Assembly (NCBI GenBank): GCA_029718625.1
Contig: CM056380.1
Coordinates: 13,885,786-13,949,785, forward strand
DNA length: 64,000 bases
Direction: 5' to 3'
DNA from: Synaphobranchus kaupii
Taxonomy: Eukaryota; Chordata; Actinopteri; Anguilliformes; Synaphobranchidae
A program made the position numbers and the translations under genes. The notes below the pieces were generated by a model, which saw only the letters and a list, made by a program, of their open reading frames with translations, was not told where the DNA came from and did not search any database. Positions 22,208 through 31,670 of the stretch are shown in pieces (the stretch's first letter is position 1; every line of letters begins with the position of its first letter).

Positions 22208-22891
22208 GTGGAAAATTCATTAGTAGAGATGATGGGAGTTTATAGAGAAGAATATAGTCCAACAGTAGTGATCCCTGCAGTGGCTCCGTGGTTGCTTGCA
22301 TCACCAACGGTTGACTATTATCTTTTAGAGCTTAAAAGGAGGGAAGAAGGTAAAATTGATTTGGTTAAAGGATTTGTGAATTATGTAGAACATAAATATC
22401 CTGGTTTCTTACAGATATATACAGATGGGTCAGTGGATCCAGAAACTGGTAAGGCAGGATCGGCCTTTGTAGTTCATAAGAATAATGTTAAAGTAAGTAA
22501 ACGCACACCAGATAACCTGGAAATATACACAGTGGAAATTTATGCGATATTGATGGCATTACAGTGGGTGGAAGAGGTCAAACCAGATAAGATAGTAGTT
22601 TGCACTGACTCAAGTTCAGTTCTTAAAAGTATAGTATCTCTCAAGTCAAAGGGTCAGGAAGATTTATTGTTTAAAGTTCTTCAAGTGCACAATAATATAG
22701 TTCAGAAAGGTATTGAAATAACAATTATGTGGGTTCCAGTTCATGTTGGGGTCGAGGGAAATGAAGCTGTGGATGTATTGGCCAAGGAGGCTTTAGCAAA
22801 TGAGGAGATACAGGTAGAAATACAAATAAGCAAAGCAGAAGCTAAAGGGGTAATATGGAACAATGTGATACAGAAATGGCAGGAGTGTTGA
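22208..22891 (+). pseudogene. RNase HI domain of the I/Nimb LINE
   Basis: An open stretch of 227 codons shows all RNase H signature blocks: IYTDGSVDPETGKAG (first Asp), EIYTVEIYAILMALQWVEEV (Glu), VVCTDSSSVL (second Asp) and the terminal WVPVHVGVEGNEAVDVLAKE (final Asp; the usual His-xx-Gly shown as HVGVEGNE). RNase H removes RNA from RNA/DNA hybrids during reverse transcription. All four catalytic acidic positions look preserved, unlike the rest of this LINE. Confidence 0.85.
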
Positions 22892-23545
22892 GATAGAGAA
22901 GTGAAAGGTAGGGATCTATACCAAATACAGAGAAAAGTCGATGTAAACCAAAGATACAGTATTGGAAACAGGAGAGAGGAGGTCATTATTACAAGATTAA
23001 GGCTGGGACATATATAATAGCTCTTATTGATGATAAATAAAACATTGCATTTAATTGGGAAACACCCTACAGGTCAGTGTGATTACTGTGAGGAAGAAGA
23101 GACCGTGGAACATGCGATTATAAGGTGTAATAAGTATCAAAGGTAAAGGGAGAATATGAAGGAGGAGCTGAGAGAAGTGGGAATTGAAGAGGTGACTTTT
23201 AAAAAGATAGTCAAGGCAGCAGAAAACATCACGGGGCGAAACATAATTTTTAACTTCATAAAGGAAACTGGTTTGGGGGATAGGATTTAGTTAAGTGCTT
23301 CGAGAAATACAGAAGGTGGCAGTAATGCAACAATACTGGATGCCAATAAGAAGAAGAAGAAGATCGTGGCGTTCCCGACGGATCGTAGGAGACAGACAAC
23401 AGTCTTTCACTCCCACACACATAACGATTACAGCTGCAACTTTACAGCGCGACTAGCCTGGACGAGCCTGGATTTCCCTGGACTACCACAGACAAATCGT
23501 TGCCAAATCGGGCTAAAAAAGCATGCAATGTGTCCCCAGCTTTAG

Positions 23546-24935
23546 GGACACACCATCACTATCATAGGCTGTTATAGGCCGCCATCTGCAGTCAGTGATT
23601 CCTTACCCACCCTGTTGCAGCTTTTATCCTAACTTAATTTTATTGAAATCGTCATGGTAGGCGACCTAAATTGGGATGACGCCGGCATCCGATGATTTTA
23701 AAACCCATTGCACATCAATTAATTTTACCCAACTGATTGACTCTCCCACTCACCCAAATCTTAGATGCCCAGAAAAATCATCTTTAATAGACTTAATCCT
23801 GACAAATACACCTCATAAATATTCTGCGACAGGTGTTTTTGCAAATGATGTGAGTGATCATTGCGTTGTCGCCGGCATTAGAAATACTAAAATCCCTAAG
23901 GCCAAAGCACTTTATCGAACAAGGCTTTATACATGATTTATTTTACTTCCACTGGGAAATAGCTCTTATTGATGATGTATTGAATAGCATGGAATTTATC
24001 TTTTTATTAATTATTGACAAGCACACCCCTTTAAGGAACTTAACAGTTAAAGGATGAAATAACCCTTGGTTCACTACTAAACCTACTAGCCTATTCTTTG
24101 ATTGGAATAAAGCTTGGGGTAAGGCCAGGAAAACAGGTGCAGAGCCTGATAGGATCAATTTAGACAACTATGAAATCGGTGCACTTCCCTCACTAAAAAG
24201 GCAAAATCTAAATATTATTTATCTGTAACCACTGATAACTTAAACAACCCAAGAAAATTCTGAAAAGCAATAAAATCTCTATCTCAGAATGGAAATAGAA
24301 ACGAGTTACCCCCATGCATATCTAAGGATGCCACTATCATCTCAGACAAATCCGCTATGTTGGACTGCTTCAATGAGCATTTCATAGCTTCCGGCTCATT
24401 ATTCAATTCTGTTTACCCTCCTTCTAGGCATCCTGCGATTAGTACAGACAGTTCTACTAGTACTGATCAACCCTTCTGTTTCTCTCCTTTCTCAGTCACT
24501 GAGGTACATAAAGCCCTCAAACAGCTGGATCCAAGGAAATCAGCTGGCCCTGATAAACTCGATCCAAGCTTTTTAAAGTTAGATGCTGATTTCATTGCTC
24601 TACCTTTGACACACTTTTTTAATCTCACCTTGACTTGCAACGATTTTCCCAAGATATGGAAGACTTCCTATGTTCTCCCCCTTTTAAAAGGAGATGACCC
24701 CTCATCACTAAATAACTACAGGCCTATCGCCAAATGACCAGTTTCAGCCAAAGTTCTGGAACACCTTATCAGTGATCAACTAAAATAGTTTTTATATACA
24801 AACAACATTTTATCTAAGTTTTAGGAAGCAGCACAGCACAGTAACAGCAGCTTTGAAGGTGGTCAATGATATCATTGTAGGAAAAGATAGCAAGCAGTGT
24901 TGTGCATCCCTTTTATAGATCTCTCTAAAGCCTTT
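23546..24935 (+). pseudogene. LINE-A fragment 2: endonuclease C-terminus and start of reverse transcriptase
   Basis: It continues LINE-A with ITIIGCYRPPSAVSDSLPTL, MVGDLNW (catalytic Asp/Asn), FTQLIDSPTHPNLRCPEKSS, LIDLILTNTPHKYSATGVFA and NDVSDHCVV (final SDH of the endonuclease). Then comes the RT fingers region FSVTEVHKALKQLDPRKSAG, LLKGDDPSSLNNYRPI and a decayed 'SKVLEHLISDQL'. Several stops and shifts are present. It ends at 24930 in DLSKAF, cut by an LTR-like insertion. Confidence 0.85.
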
Positions 24936-25417
24936 ATTATAGTTTAGATTATTAGTAGATCAATTATATTGTATTAAGTAATTAAACATGTAGTCTCTGC
25001 AAACACTGAGTAGGCCTTAGCAGGCCTCTCTGTGTGTTTCCCTCTCTGTGTCTCATCCTTCAGTTTCTGCAGAGACAAGCAGTCTGTGAGATGGATGTTT
25101 TCTGTTGAACATTCTTGACTTGGTGTGAAGGTTAGAGGTTATAGTCAAAACACTAAACACCAGGAAATTAACACCCTTGTCTCTCTGTATGTTTAGAAAC
25201 CGCCCCTTGTGGCAAGACAGTAAATCAATAAGAGATTGTGTATACATGTCTTCTGTATTCTGTTTTCAAGTTAGAGAGATTCTGGTAAGACTCTCTCATT
25301 CTGGGTTTATCTGCAAATAAACTGAAATTCTTTTTCTTATTCTACTACATGGTTTTGTTTGTGGTTCTGTTTGGACAGACTTGCTCACTGTGTCTTAAAA
25401 GGGAAAAATCCACGACA
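24936..25417 (+). mobile_element. Solo-LTR-like insertion with 5-bp duplication
   Basis: CCTTT flanks it at 24931-24935 and 25418-25422. Deleting the insertion and one copy restores the LINE-A frame DLSKAFDTIDHTIL, so the borders are secure. The 482-bp sequence ends in ...'tccacgaca' and has an AATAAA signal at about 25316, as expected of an LTR. It does not start with TG directly after the duplication, which is atypical. The LTR proper may begin at 'tgtagtctctgc' (about 24989), with a short extra segment before it. Confidence 0.65.
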
Positions 25418-25582
25418 CCTTTGATACCATTGACCACACCATACTGAAGCAAAGGCTGATTAGCAGTCTGTCAGACCAAGCCGTGAGTTGGTTTGTGAAC
25501 TATCTCTCAGGCAGGACTCAGTGCGTCCAATTTGATGGACTCAGCTCTAAGTCACTTCCCGTTAGCAATGGTGTACCACAAG
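25418..25582 (+). pseudogene. LINE-A fragment 3: reverse transcriptase core
   Basis: Reads FDTIDHTILKQRLISSLSDQ, then WFVNYLSGRTQCVQFDG and SLPVSNGVPQ, RT motifs A and B of the Rex/CR1 group, without a stop. It is interrupted at 25582 by a hAT element; motif B continues at 27101 with PQGSVLAPLMFTIY. Confidence 0.85.
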
Positions 25583-25821
25583 TAGTAGTGTAACGATTCA
25601 TGCGATCCATCGATGAATCGATTGTCAGTCCTACCGATTCAACTAAATCGATCTGCTAAAATAAATAAATAGAATGAATCGCTTTGGCTTCACCAATAAT
25701 CGATATAAATGCTTTAAATCTTATGAATCGCGATTCTAAATTATGATTATTGTTTTAAGACTTAGTTTACACATTTTTTTGTGAAATGCAGCTTGGTAAT
25801 CCGTAACTCTGTCATCAGCTA

Positions 25822-26172
25822 CAGTGTTTCCCCTAGATTTTTTTTCAGGCCGGGCGGTGAAAGTGCGCCATTTTGCGTAGAGGCGGAAACTATAATTACA
25901 CCCTCATAATATCAGCGCTGCCATTGAAAATTTTAATTAGGTCTAACGGGAAACCGAAGCTGTTTTGGCAAGGGTTTTTCCAGATGCTATTTTGATCATT
26001 CCCGCATTCTGCGGTAAGGGAAATATTGCAGCTACATAAAAAAAAAAAAAAAAAGATTATATAAAAAAAAAAAAAAAAAGAATATAAATTTTTTTTTTTT
26101 TTTTTTTTTCATTAAAATTATTTATTTTCCCTCTTGTCCCGCCCGGCCAAGATAATGGTAGGGGAAACACTG
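25822..26172. mobile_element. Small nested DNA element, CAGTGTTTCCCC ends
   Basis: Perfect 12-bp ends CAGTGTTTCCCC / GGGGAAACACTG. The pentamer AGCTA is repeated on both sides (25817-25821 and 26173-26177), so a 5-bp rather than an 8-bp duplication. Related to the larger copy at 20395-21121. Long A and T runs fill 26037-26110. Confidence 0.8.
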
Positions 26173-26235
26173 AGCTAGTCAGCCTGCAAGGAAGTACCGC
26201 CAAGAGTTTTTTTTCCCCTCACCCTCTACTGGTGC

Positions 26236-26745
26236 ATTTCACCCACTCACTCACCCACCCACTCACTCACTCTCACCCACCCTCTCACTCACTCACTCAC
26301 TCACCCACCCACCCTCTCACTCACTCACCCACCCACTCACTCACTCACTCTCACCCACCCTCTCACTCACTCACCCACCCACTCACTCACTCACTCACTC
26401 TCACCCACCCTCTCACTCACCCACCCACCCTCTCACTCACTCACCCACCCTCTCACTCACTCACCCACCCACTCACTCACTCTCACTCACTCACTCACCC
26501 ACCCACCCTCTCACTCACTCACCCACCCACTCACTCACTCACTCACTCACTCACTCACTCTCACCCACCCTCTCACTCACTCACCCACCCACTCACTCAC
26601 TCTCACCCACCCACCCTCTCACTCACTCACTCACTCACTCACTCACTCACTCACTCACTCACTCACTCACTCACTCACTCACTCACTCACTCACTCACTC
26701 ACTCACTCACTCACTCACTCACTCACACACCCACTCTCTCCCCTG
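26236..26745. repeat. Tetranucleotide microsatellite (CACT/CACC)n, about 510 bp
   Basis: Interleaved CACT and CACC/CTCTCAC units, becoming pure (CACT)n from about 26625. All frames are open by composition only; it is not a gene. Confidence 0.97.
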
Positions 26746-27100
26746 CCAGCATGTAGCCTATTGAAAAATGTTCAAAATAACTGAGCCATGTTTAATTACA
26801 TTTTTGTATTCAGCATAAAATATTATGCAGGACTACTTTTTTTATAGAATAAATATGTTTAATAAGTATAATTCTGTTGTCTGTATTTTTTCACCTTTCA
26901 GAAGAATACAGATAGTCTCACTCGCATTATTGCATGTTTATTTCATGGATATAGAATTTTGGTTAAAAGTTACTGAATCGAATCGTGGTTTACAGAATCG
27001 AATCGATCCAAAAAAAAAAAAAGTGTCCTTGAATCGAATCGCCAACTACTGAATCGTTAATCGAATCGAATCGCTGTGAAGCCAAAGATTCACACCCCTA

Positions 27101-27660
27101 ACCACAAGGTTCAGTCTTAGCCCCCCTTATGTTCACTATTTATACTACCGGTAATAGCTTGGGACAGAACATCCCAAACTCGAACCTCCATTTCTATGCA
27201 GACGATAGTGTTATATACTGTACTGCGCACACTTTAAACAAGGCTCTCGAAAACCTCCAATCCGCCTTTGACAGTCTGCAATCTCAACTGTATCAACTAT
27301 AGCTCTTACTAAATGCGGGCAGAACCAAACTGATGGAAACCAAAGGAAATCACCAAGTCACCCAGTGATTGTATCTTTGGATGGTAAACAGATGGAAGTA
27401 GTCTCTTGCTATATCTAGGCACTTTAATTGATGATTCCCTGTCTTTTAAGCAACACATTGAAAGCCTTGTGAAAAAGCTTAGGCTAAAACTGGGTTTTTA
27501 TTTCAGAAACAGGTCCTGTTTTTCTTTTAACTCTTTTATGCCCATCCTCGACTATGGGGATTTGCTATATATGTATGCATCTGCACAGTACCTTCATTCG
27601 CTGGACACAGTGTATCACGGCGCACTACGCTTTATTTCTAGTAGCAGCTTCCTCACGCAT
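27101..27660 (+). pseudogene. LINE-A fragment 4: reverse transcriptase catalytic region
   Basis: Reads PQGSVLAPLMFTIYTTGNSL, LHFYADDSVIYC (catalytic YADD, about 27195) and, after two frame breaks, YLGTLIDDSLSFKQHIESLV and FMPILDYGDLLYMYASAQYL, ending ALRFISSSSFLTH at 27660. There the next LINE block is inserted; the protein resumes at 31132 with CTLYSRVGWPSL. Confidence 0.87.
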
Positions 27661-27687
27661 CAGTTGGTGTCACTACAGCAATACGCC

Positions 27688-28374
27688 ATGGCATCGAAAA
27701 GGAATACAGCCTCTAAGGATGCTGATGAAATCAGAAGATCACTTGACTTTCTGTCAGACGAAGTCACAGCGGTAAGACAACAGCAGAAGATGATTCTGGA
27801 CTTAGTGGGTGAAGTCAAAGCCTTGAGGCTTCTAAATGCAGAAAAGGACAGGAAGATTGCCTTTCTGGAGAAACGTGTTGATGATTTGGAGCAATACACG
27901 CGGATGAATGATATCATTGTCACGGGACTGGAGACAAAACCAAGGACATACGCCCGGGCCGCAGCGAGGGCGAACGGAGAGGAACCCAACAAGGACTTAT
28001 CCACTGTTGAAAAAGACATGACTGCATTCCTTCAGTCTAAGGGGATCAGGGTGGACAGCAGCAACATCGAGGCTTGTCACCCTATCCCCAGGAAGAACAA
28101 AAGTGACAAACCAGCTATAATAGTAAGGTTTGTCAACAGAAAGCATAAAGTCGAACTGTTACGTCAAGGAAGGAAGCTGAAGGGAACGCAGGTTTACTTG
28201 AACGAACACCTGACAAAGAGGAATGCTGACATCGCCAGGACGGCTCGCTTCCTGAGAAAGCAGAAGATCATCCAATCAACATGGACTGCGAACTGTAAAG
28301 TCTTCATTAAACTGAACGAAGCACCAGAAGTGTTACTCATCAGAGACATTGAGGAGCTTGACAAGTACCAGTGA
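27688..28374 (+). CDS. LINE-B ORF1: coiled-coil RNA-binding protein, 228 codons, open
   Basis: ATG 27688 (context gccATGG) opens MASKRNTASKDADEIRRSLD. Residues about 25-75 form a heptad-type coiled coil (FLSDEVTAVRQQQKMILDLV; NAEKDRKIAFLEKRVDDLEQ). Later blocks are IEACHPIPRKN, KPAIIVRFVNRKHKVELLRQ and LKGTQVYLNEHLTKRNADIA, the pattern of LINE ORF1 proteins with an RRM-like and C-terminal basic domain. ORF1 forms trimers that bind LINE RNA. Upstream codons in the same frame belong to LINE-A and are there by chance. The endonuclease of the same element is thought to be the frame at 29508, separated by a nested LINE. Confidence 0.7.
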   Translation: MASKRNTASKDADEIRRSLDFLSDEVTAVRQQQKMILDLVGEVKALRLLNAEKDRKIAFLEKRVDDLEQYTRMNDIIVTGLETKPRTYARAAARANGEEPNKDLSTVEKDMTAFLQSKGIRVDSSNIEACHPIPRKNKSDKPAIIVRFVNRKHKVELLRQGRKLKGTQVYLNEHLTKRNADIARTARFLRKQKIIQSTWTANCKVFIKLNEAPEVLLIRDIEELDKYQ

Positions 28375-28439
28375 GTGCATATGAGTGGGAGAGTGAAAGA
28401 GTGAGTGTGAGTGTGTGTGATCATTGATTTTGATAATGT

Positions 28440-29506
28440 CTATTAAACTTATACATTTATAAATTCCTAGGTGTGATAATTGATGACAAAATTTGCTGGA
28501 AACCTCACTCAAGACATGTACAGTCCAAACTGTCAAGAAGCATTTCTGTCCTGGCTAAAGCAAAACATGCACTGGATCATAAATCACTCCACATTCTATA
28601 CTGCTCACTGATATTACCATACTTAAATTACTGTTCGGAGATTTGGGGAAACACATATAAAAGTACACTAGTTATACTTCAAAAAAGGGCCCTAAGAATA
28701 GTGCATAATGTCAAAGTCCGTGAACACACTAATATATTATTTTTAAAGTCAAAAATGCTAAAATTCTTCGATCTGGTGGAATTTCAAACCGCTCAATTAA
28801 TGTATAAAGCTAGGTATAGTCTGCTACCAGGAAATATTCAGAAAATGTTCTATGAAAGAGAGGGGGGATATAATTTGAGGGGGAAATTAAATCTAAAATA
28901 TCTAAGTGTCCGTACTACTATGAAAAAATTTTGTGTCTCGATTTGTGGAGTGAAACTGTGGAACAGTCTGCATGTTAAATTAAAGCAATGTCCAAACATT
29001 ATCCAGTTTAAAAAAATATATAAAGATATGATCCTCACAAAGTATAGGGATGAAGAAGGGCTTTGATCACCAGGTGTTGACATGGATTTATAGGAATATT
29101 GCTAGTTGTAGATGCGTATATGTGTATGTGTACATGTAGGTGTATGTATGTGTATGTATGGGTATATGTATATATAACGATATGTTTATATATTGATATA
29201 TCTTTTTTATAAGATAGTAAGGGTCTAAGTATGTAGGGTGTAAAATATGGTGGGAACTAAGTATTTTGTTATGGGTGTGACAAGTATGTCAGGCTCTATA
29301 CTTGGATAAATGGAGTTATTGATAACAATGCATTGAATTAAGGGGTAGGATTAAATAAGTCTATACTTCTTCCTACTCCTTGGGGCAAATTACATTAATT
29401 AGCTCATTTTTTTCAAGATATGTTTGATATGTTTTCAACTAATAGTTTTTGTTGAATTTTACATGTTCGAAATAAAGACATCAATCAATCAATCAAAACT
29501 ACCGAA
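28440..29506 (+). pseudogene. LINE-C: 5'-truncated LINE 3' end inserted in LINE-B
   Basis: The frame at 28467-29066 encodes LGVIIDDKICWKPHSRHVQS, LDHKSLHILYCSLILPYLNY, CSEIWGNTYKSTL and VKLWNSLHVKLKQCPNIIQF, the RT thumb of a CR1/Daphne-like LINE, uninterrupted for 197 codons. A 3' UTR with a TATG-rich tract (29110-29190) follows and ends in (ATCA)n at about 29482-29506. Only the last quarter of ORF2 is present, the usual result of incomplete reverse transcription. The exact 5' border is uncertain. Confidence 0.78.
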
Positions 29507-29507
29507 A

Positions 29508-30433
29508 AAAGGTTTAAAATTTGCGCACCTGAATATCTGTAGTTTAAAAAACAAAATCCATGAGTTAAGTTCTATTTTGCATGAAAATAACATTCACATA
29601 ATGGCTGTCTCAGAGACGCATTTGGATGATACTATAGAGGATACAGCTGTATCCATTCAAGGGTACAACATATTCAGACTGGATAGAAACAAGTATGGGG
29701 GTGGGACTGCATTCTATGTACAGAACCATATTCCAGCTAAGATTAGGAAAGATCTAGGCATGACTGGGGTGGAAGCCTTATGGCTCCAAGTTCACATTCC
29801 ACATCTGAAGCCTATATTGACATGCTGTTGTTACAGACCACCTAGCTCGAATATTGAATATCTGAATGATATACTGTATGTACTATGCTTCAAAATGTAA
29901 CTGATACTGACAATGAAGTATTTTTTCGTACCGATATGAATATAGATTGGTTTTCCAATAATTGTACTCTGAAAAGGACGTTGAGCGATGCAGCTACTGT
30001 ATGCGATCTATCTCAAGTCATAAATCTACCCACGAGAATTTGTATTAATCGTGATGGATCGATCACGTCAACGTGTATTGACCACTTTTTTACTAACAAT
30101 GCTGAGAAATGCTCTAAAGCTGTATCAGTACCTGTGGGCTTCAGCGACCACAATATTATTGCTTTAGCCATGAAGACAAAGGTTCCGAGAGCAGGGCCTA
30201 AAGTCATTTACAAGAGGATTTATAAAACTTTCTCTGAGAATGTTTTTGTTTCTGATGTGGAAAATATACAGTGGGATATTGTACTTGAGAACATGCATGC
30301 AGAGTCTGCATTGGACTCCTTTATGAATTTATTTTCTGCCGTGTGTGAGAAACATGCTCCAATTAAGAAGCTCTCTGTAAGATCGACCAAAGCCTCTTGG
30401 CTGGATGATGAACTGAGAAACCTTATAAAATAA
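29508..30433 (+). pseudogene. LINE-B endonuclease, frameshifted
   Basis: Reads LPKKGLKFAHLNICSLKNKI, VSETHLDDTIEDTAVSIQGY, NIFRLDRNKYGGGTAFYVQ, CCCYRPPSS, then after a frameshift near 29880 VFFRTDMNIDW (where GDFN/GDLN is expected), SQVINLPTR, STCIDHFFTN, and FSDHNIIALA (final His of the active site). It ends at 30433 with SWLDDELRNLIK. It resembles the endonuclease at 13923-14160. The reverse transcriptase body is deleted after 30433. Confidence 0.82.
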
Positions 30434-31131
30434 AGGGACCTACTGAAAAAGTCTGCTATTACTTGGAATATTATTATTGGAATAGACTCCCCCAATATCT
30501 AATCATTATTGGAAATAAATCCAGTTTCAAAAAGAAGCTGAAAGAAGCTGTCATCCGTAAAGAAATTAGGTTTAGCCAAGTTTGACTTTTTGCCTCTGGC
30601 TATGATGCAGATAGTTTCTGTATTAGCTCGTGTTTTGTTTTTCTATGTTGATGCAGATCTGGTGGTTGTAGCAAATACAGCTCTCAAATTAGCTGCTACT
30701 TACATTACATTACATTATAGGCATTTAGCAGACGCTCTTATCCAGAGCGACTTACACAACTTCTTATTACATGTATCCATTTATACAGCTGGATATATAC
30801 TGAAGCAATTCAGGTTAAGTACCTTGCTCAAGGGTACAACGGCAGTGTCCTACCTGGGAATCGAACCTGCAACCTTTCGGTTACAAGTCCAGTTCCTTAA
30901 CCATTATACTACACTGCCGCCCGTTGTATTTTCATGATGTTGTTACTTCTTTTTTTAAATTTTTCCTTGGTTTTAACAAGTGAATGCTGTTCACTAATTA
31001 TTTTCTTGTTGATTGATATTGTATAATTTTATGTTTTGAGTGTCTGTCTTTTATGTGGACCGCAGGAAGAATAGTCTTCACTATGGTGACAACTAATGGG
31101 GATCCGTATTCAATAAACAATAAACAAACTG
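30434..31131 (+). pseudogene. LINE-B 3' end (last RT codons and 3' UTR), split by a SINE
   Basis: A short RT C-terminus, YYWNRLPQYLIIIGNKSSFK, is visible at about 30465-30545. The 3' UTR ends with 'ggaagaatagtcttcactat', 'aatggggatcc' and a (AAACAAT)n-type tail at 31110-31131, a common fish LINE 3' end. Excising 27661-31131 rejoins LINE-A. Confidence 0.75.
30699..30922 (-). mobile_element. tRNA-derived SINE
   Basis: On the minus strand: box A 'TAGTATAATGG', box B 'GGTTCGATTCC' (exact consensus), a widely seen fish SINE body including 'gcagacgctcttatccagag' on the plus strand, and a TAATG microsatellite tail (complement of 30699-30717). A clear target duplication was not found. Confidence 0.8.
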
Positions 31132-31670
31132 TACTTTGTACTCAAGGGTTGGTTGGCCATCTCTGTCCATGTGCAGGCTCACCCACTGGTATATTTTTAA
31201 ATCTATCATAGGTCTTCTCCCCTCCTATTTAAACATTATTACTACTCAGAAATGTAGAGGACACTACAATTTTCGATCCCAAGATCTCATTCTATTGACA
31301 GCCCCTGCAGTACGGACAGAGATGGGAAAGAAAGCTTTTATGTTTTCCGAACCTACTGCATGGAATAGCCTGCAGAATGTTTTAAAACACCATAGCCTAG
31401 TTCTATTAAATGATTTTAAAGCACTAGTGAGAGCTATGGAAGATGAATCCATTGGGAGTTGTCACTGTCTTAATTAATCTTCATTGTCTTCAACAACTAG
31501 GCCAGGTCATCAACTGGCTCTGAGCTGACCTAGCACTCAGTTGCCATTCTGATCTTTCCCTGTCCCTCTTGGGCTCTTTGTTTTATGATGTATTGATGTT
31601 AATAATTGTATTATTGTTGTTGTCTTGTACTATTTGTTTGTGTAAGCTGAAGGAGGCACTCCCCAGACAA
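31132..31670 (+). pseudogene. LINE-A fragment 5: RT C-terminus and start of 3' UTR
   Basis: Reads CTLYSRVGWPSLSMCRLTHW, FKSIIGLLPSYLNIITT, NFRSQDLILLTAPAVRTEMG and AWNSLQNVLKHHSLVLLNDF, stop at 31477. This directly follows FLTH of fragment 4. The 3' UTR to 31670 is interrupted by an L2 element and a second insertion, and continues at about 35385. Confidence 0.85.

Larger units (their letters stand above)
19564..23362 (+). pseudogene. I/Nimb-clade LINE (reverse transcriptase + RNase H), broken
   Basis: Pieces in order: RT fingers (PGKDHICYIMLKHLGDIGLG; KPGKDPTKPTSYRPIALTSH; YQSGFRRGRGTMDLI) at 19603-20122; TPQGSVISPLLFTIMINDVF after the nested hAT element at about 21460; catalytic LYADDGALW at about 21550; thumb to 21966; an RNase H domain at 22208-22891; and a C-terminal zinc-knuckle-like CDYCEEEETVEHAIIRCNKY at about 23078-23140. 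The 3' end is a (AAG)n tail at about 23345-23362, as in fish I-type elements. An RNase H domain after the RT identifies the I superfamily. Frameshifts at about 19800, 20115, 21530 and 21965, stops and the nested insertion make it inactive. Its endonuclease is missing, so it was 5'-truncated. Confidence 0.85.
19246..23545. mobile_element. DNA transposon remnant interrupting LINE-A, carrying a nested LINE
   Basis: Ends are CTAAAGCTGGGGCCACATT and the complement of 'aatgtgtccccagctttag', an imperfect inverted repeat of about 20 bp. Only about 500 bp (19246-19563 and 23363-23545) belong to this element; the rest is the nested I/Nimb LINE. A TA sits at the same place in both ends, so a TA duplication is possible, but the repeat may simply include it. 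The superfamily is unassigned. No transposase frame is left. Confidence 0.65.
25583..27100. mobile_element. hAT element with perfect 8-bp duplication, inside LINE-A
   Basis: ACCACAAG flanks it at 25575-25582 and 27101-27108. The ends TAGTAGTGTAACGATTC and the complement of 'gattcacacccct a' are imperfect inverted repeats. 'aatcgaatcg' motifs cluster near both ends. No transposase is present. It carries a nested element (25822-26172) and a CACT/CACC microsatellite (26236-26745). Confidence 0.9.

Noticed and set aside
26232..26756. 174-codon frame of Ser-Leu-Thr-His/Pro-Pro repeats
   Set aside because: Composition of a CACT/CACC microsatellite only.
27406..28374. 322-codon frame taken as one protein
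   Set aside because: The first 94 codons are LINE-A reverse transcriptase and the rest is LINE-B ORF1; the join is an insertion boundary at 27660 that happens to stay in frame.
30850..30922. Possible tRNA gene around the box B consensus
   Set aside because: Part of a well-known fish SINE with a pentanucleotide tail; not a complete tRNA.
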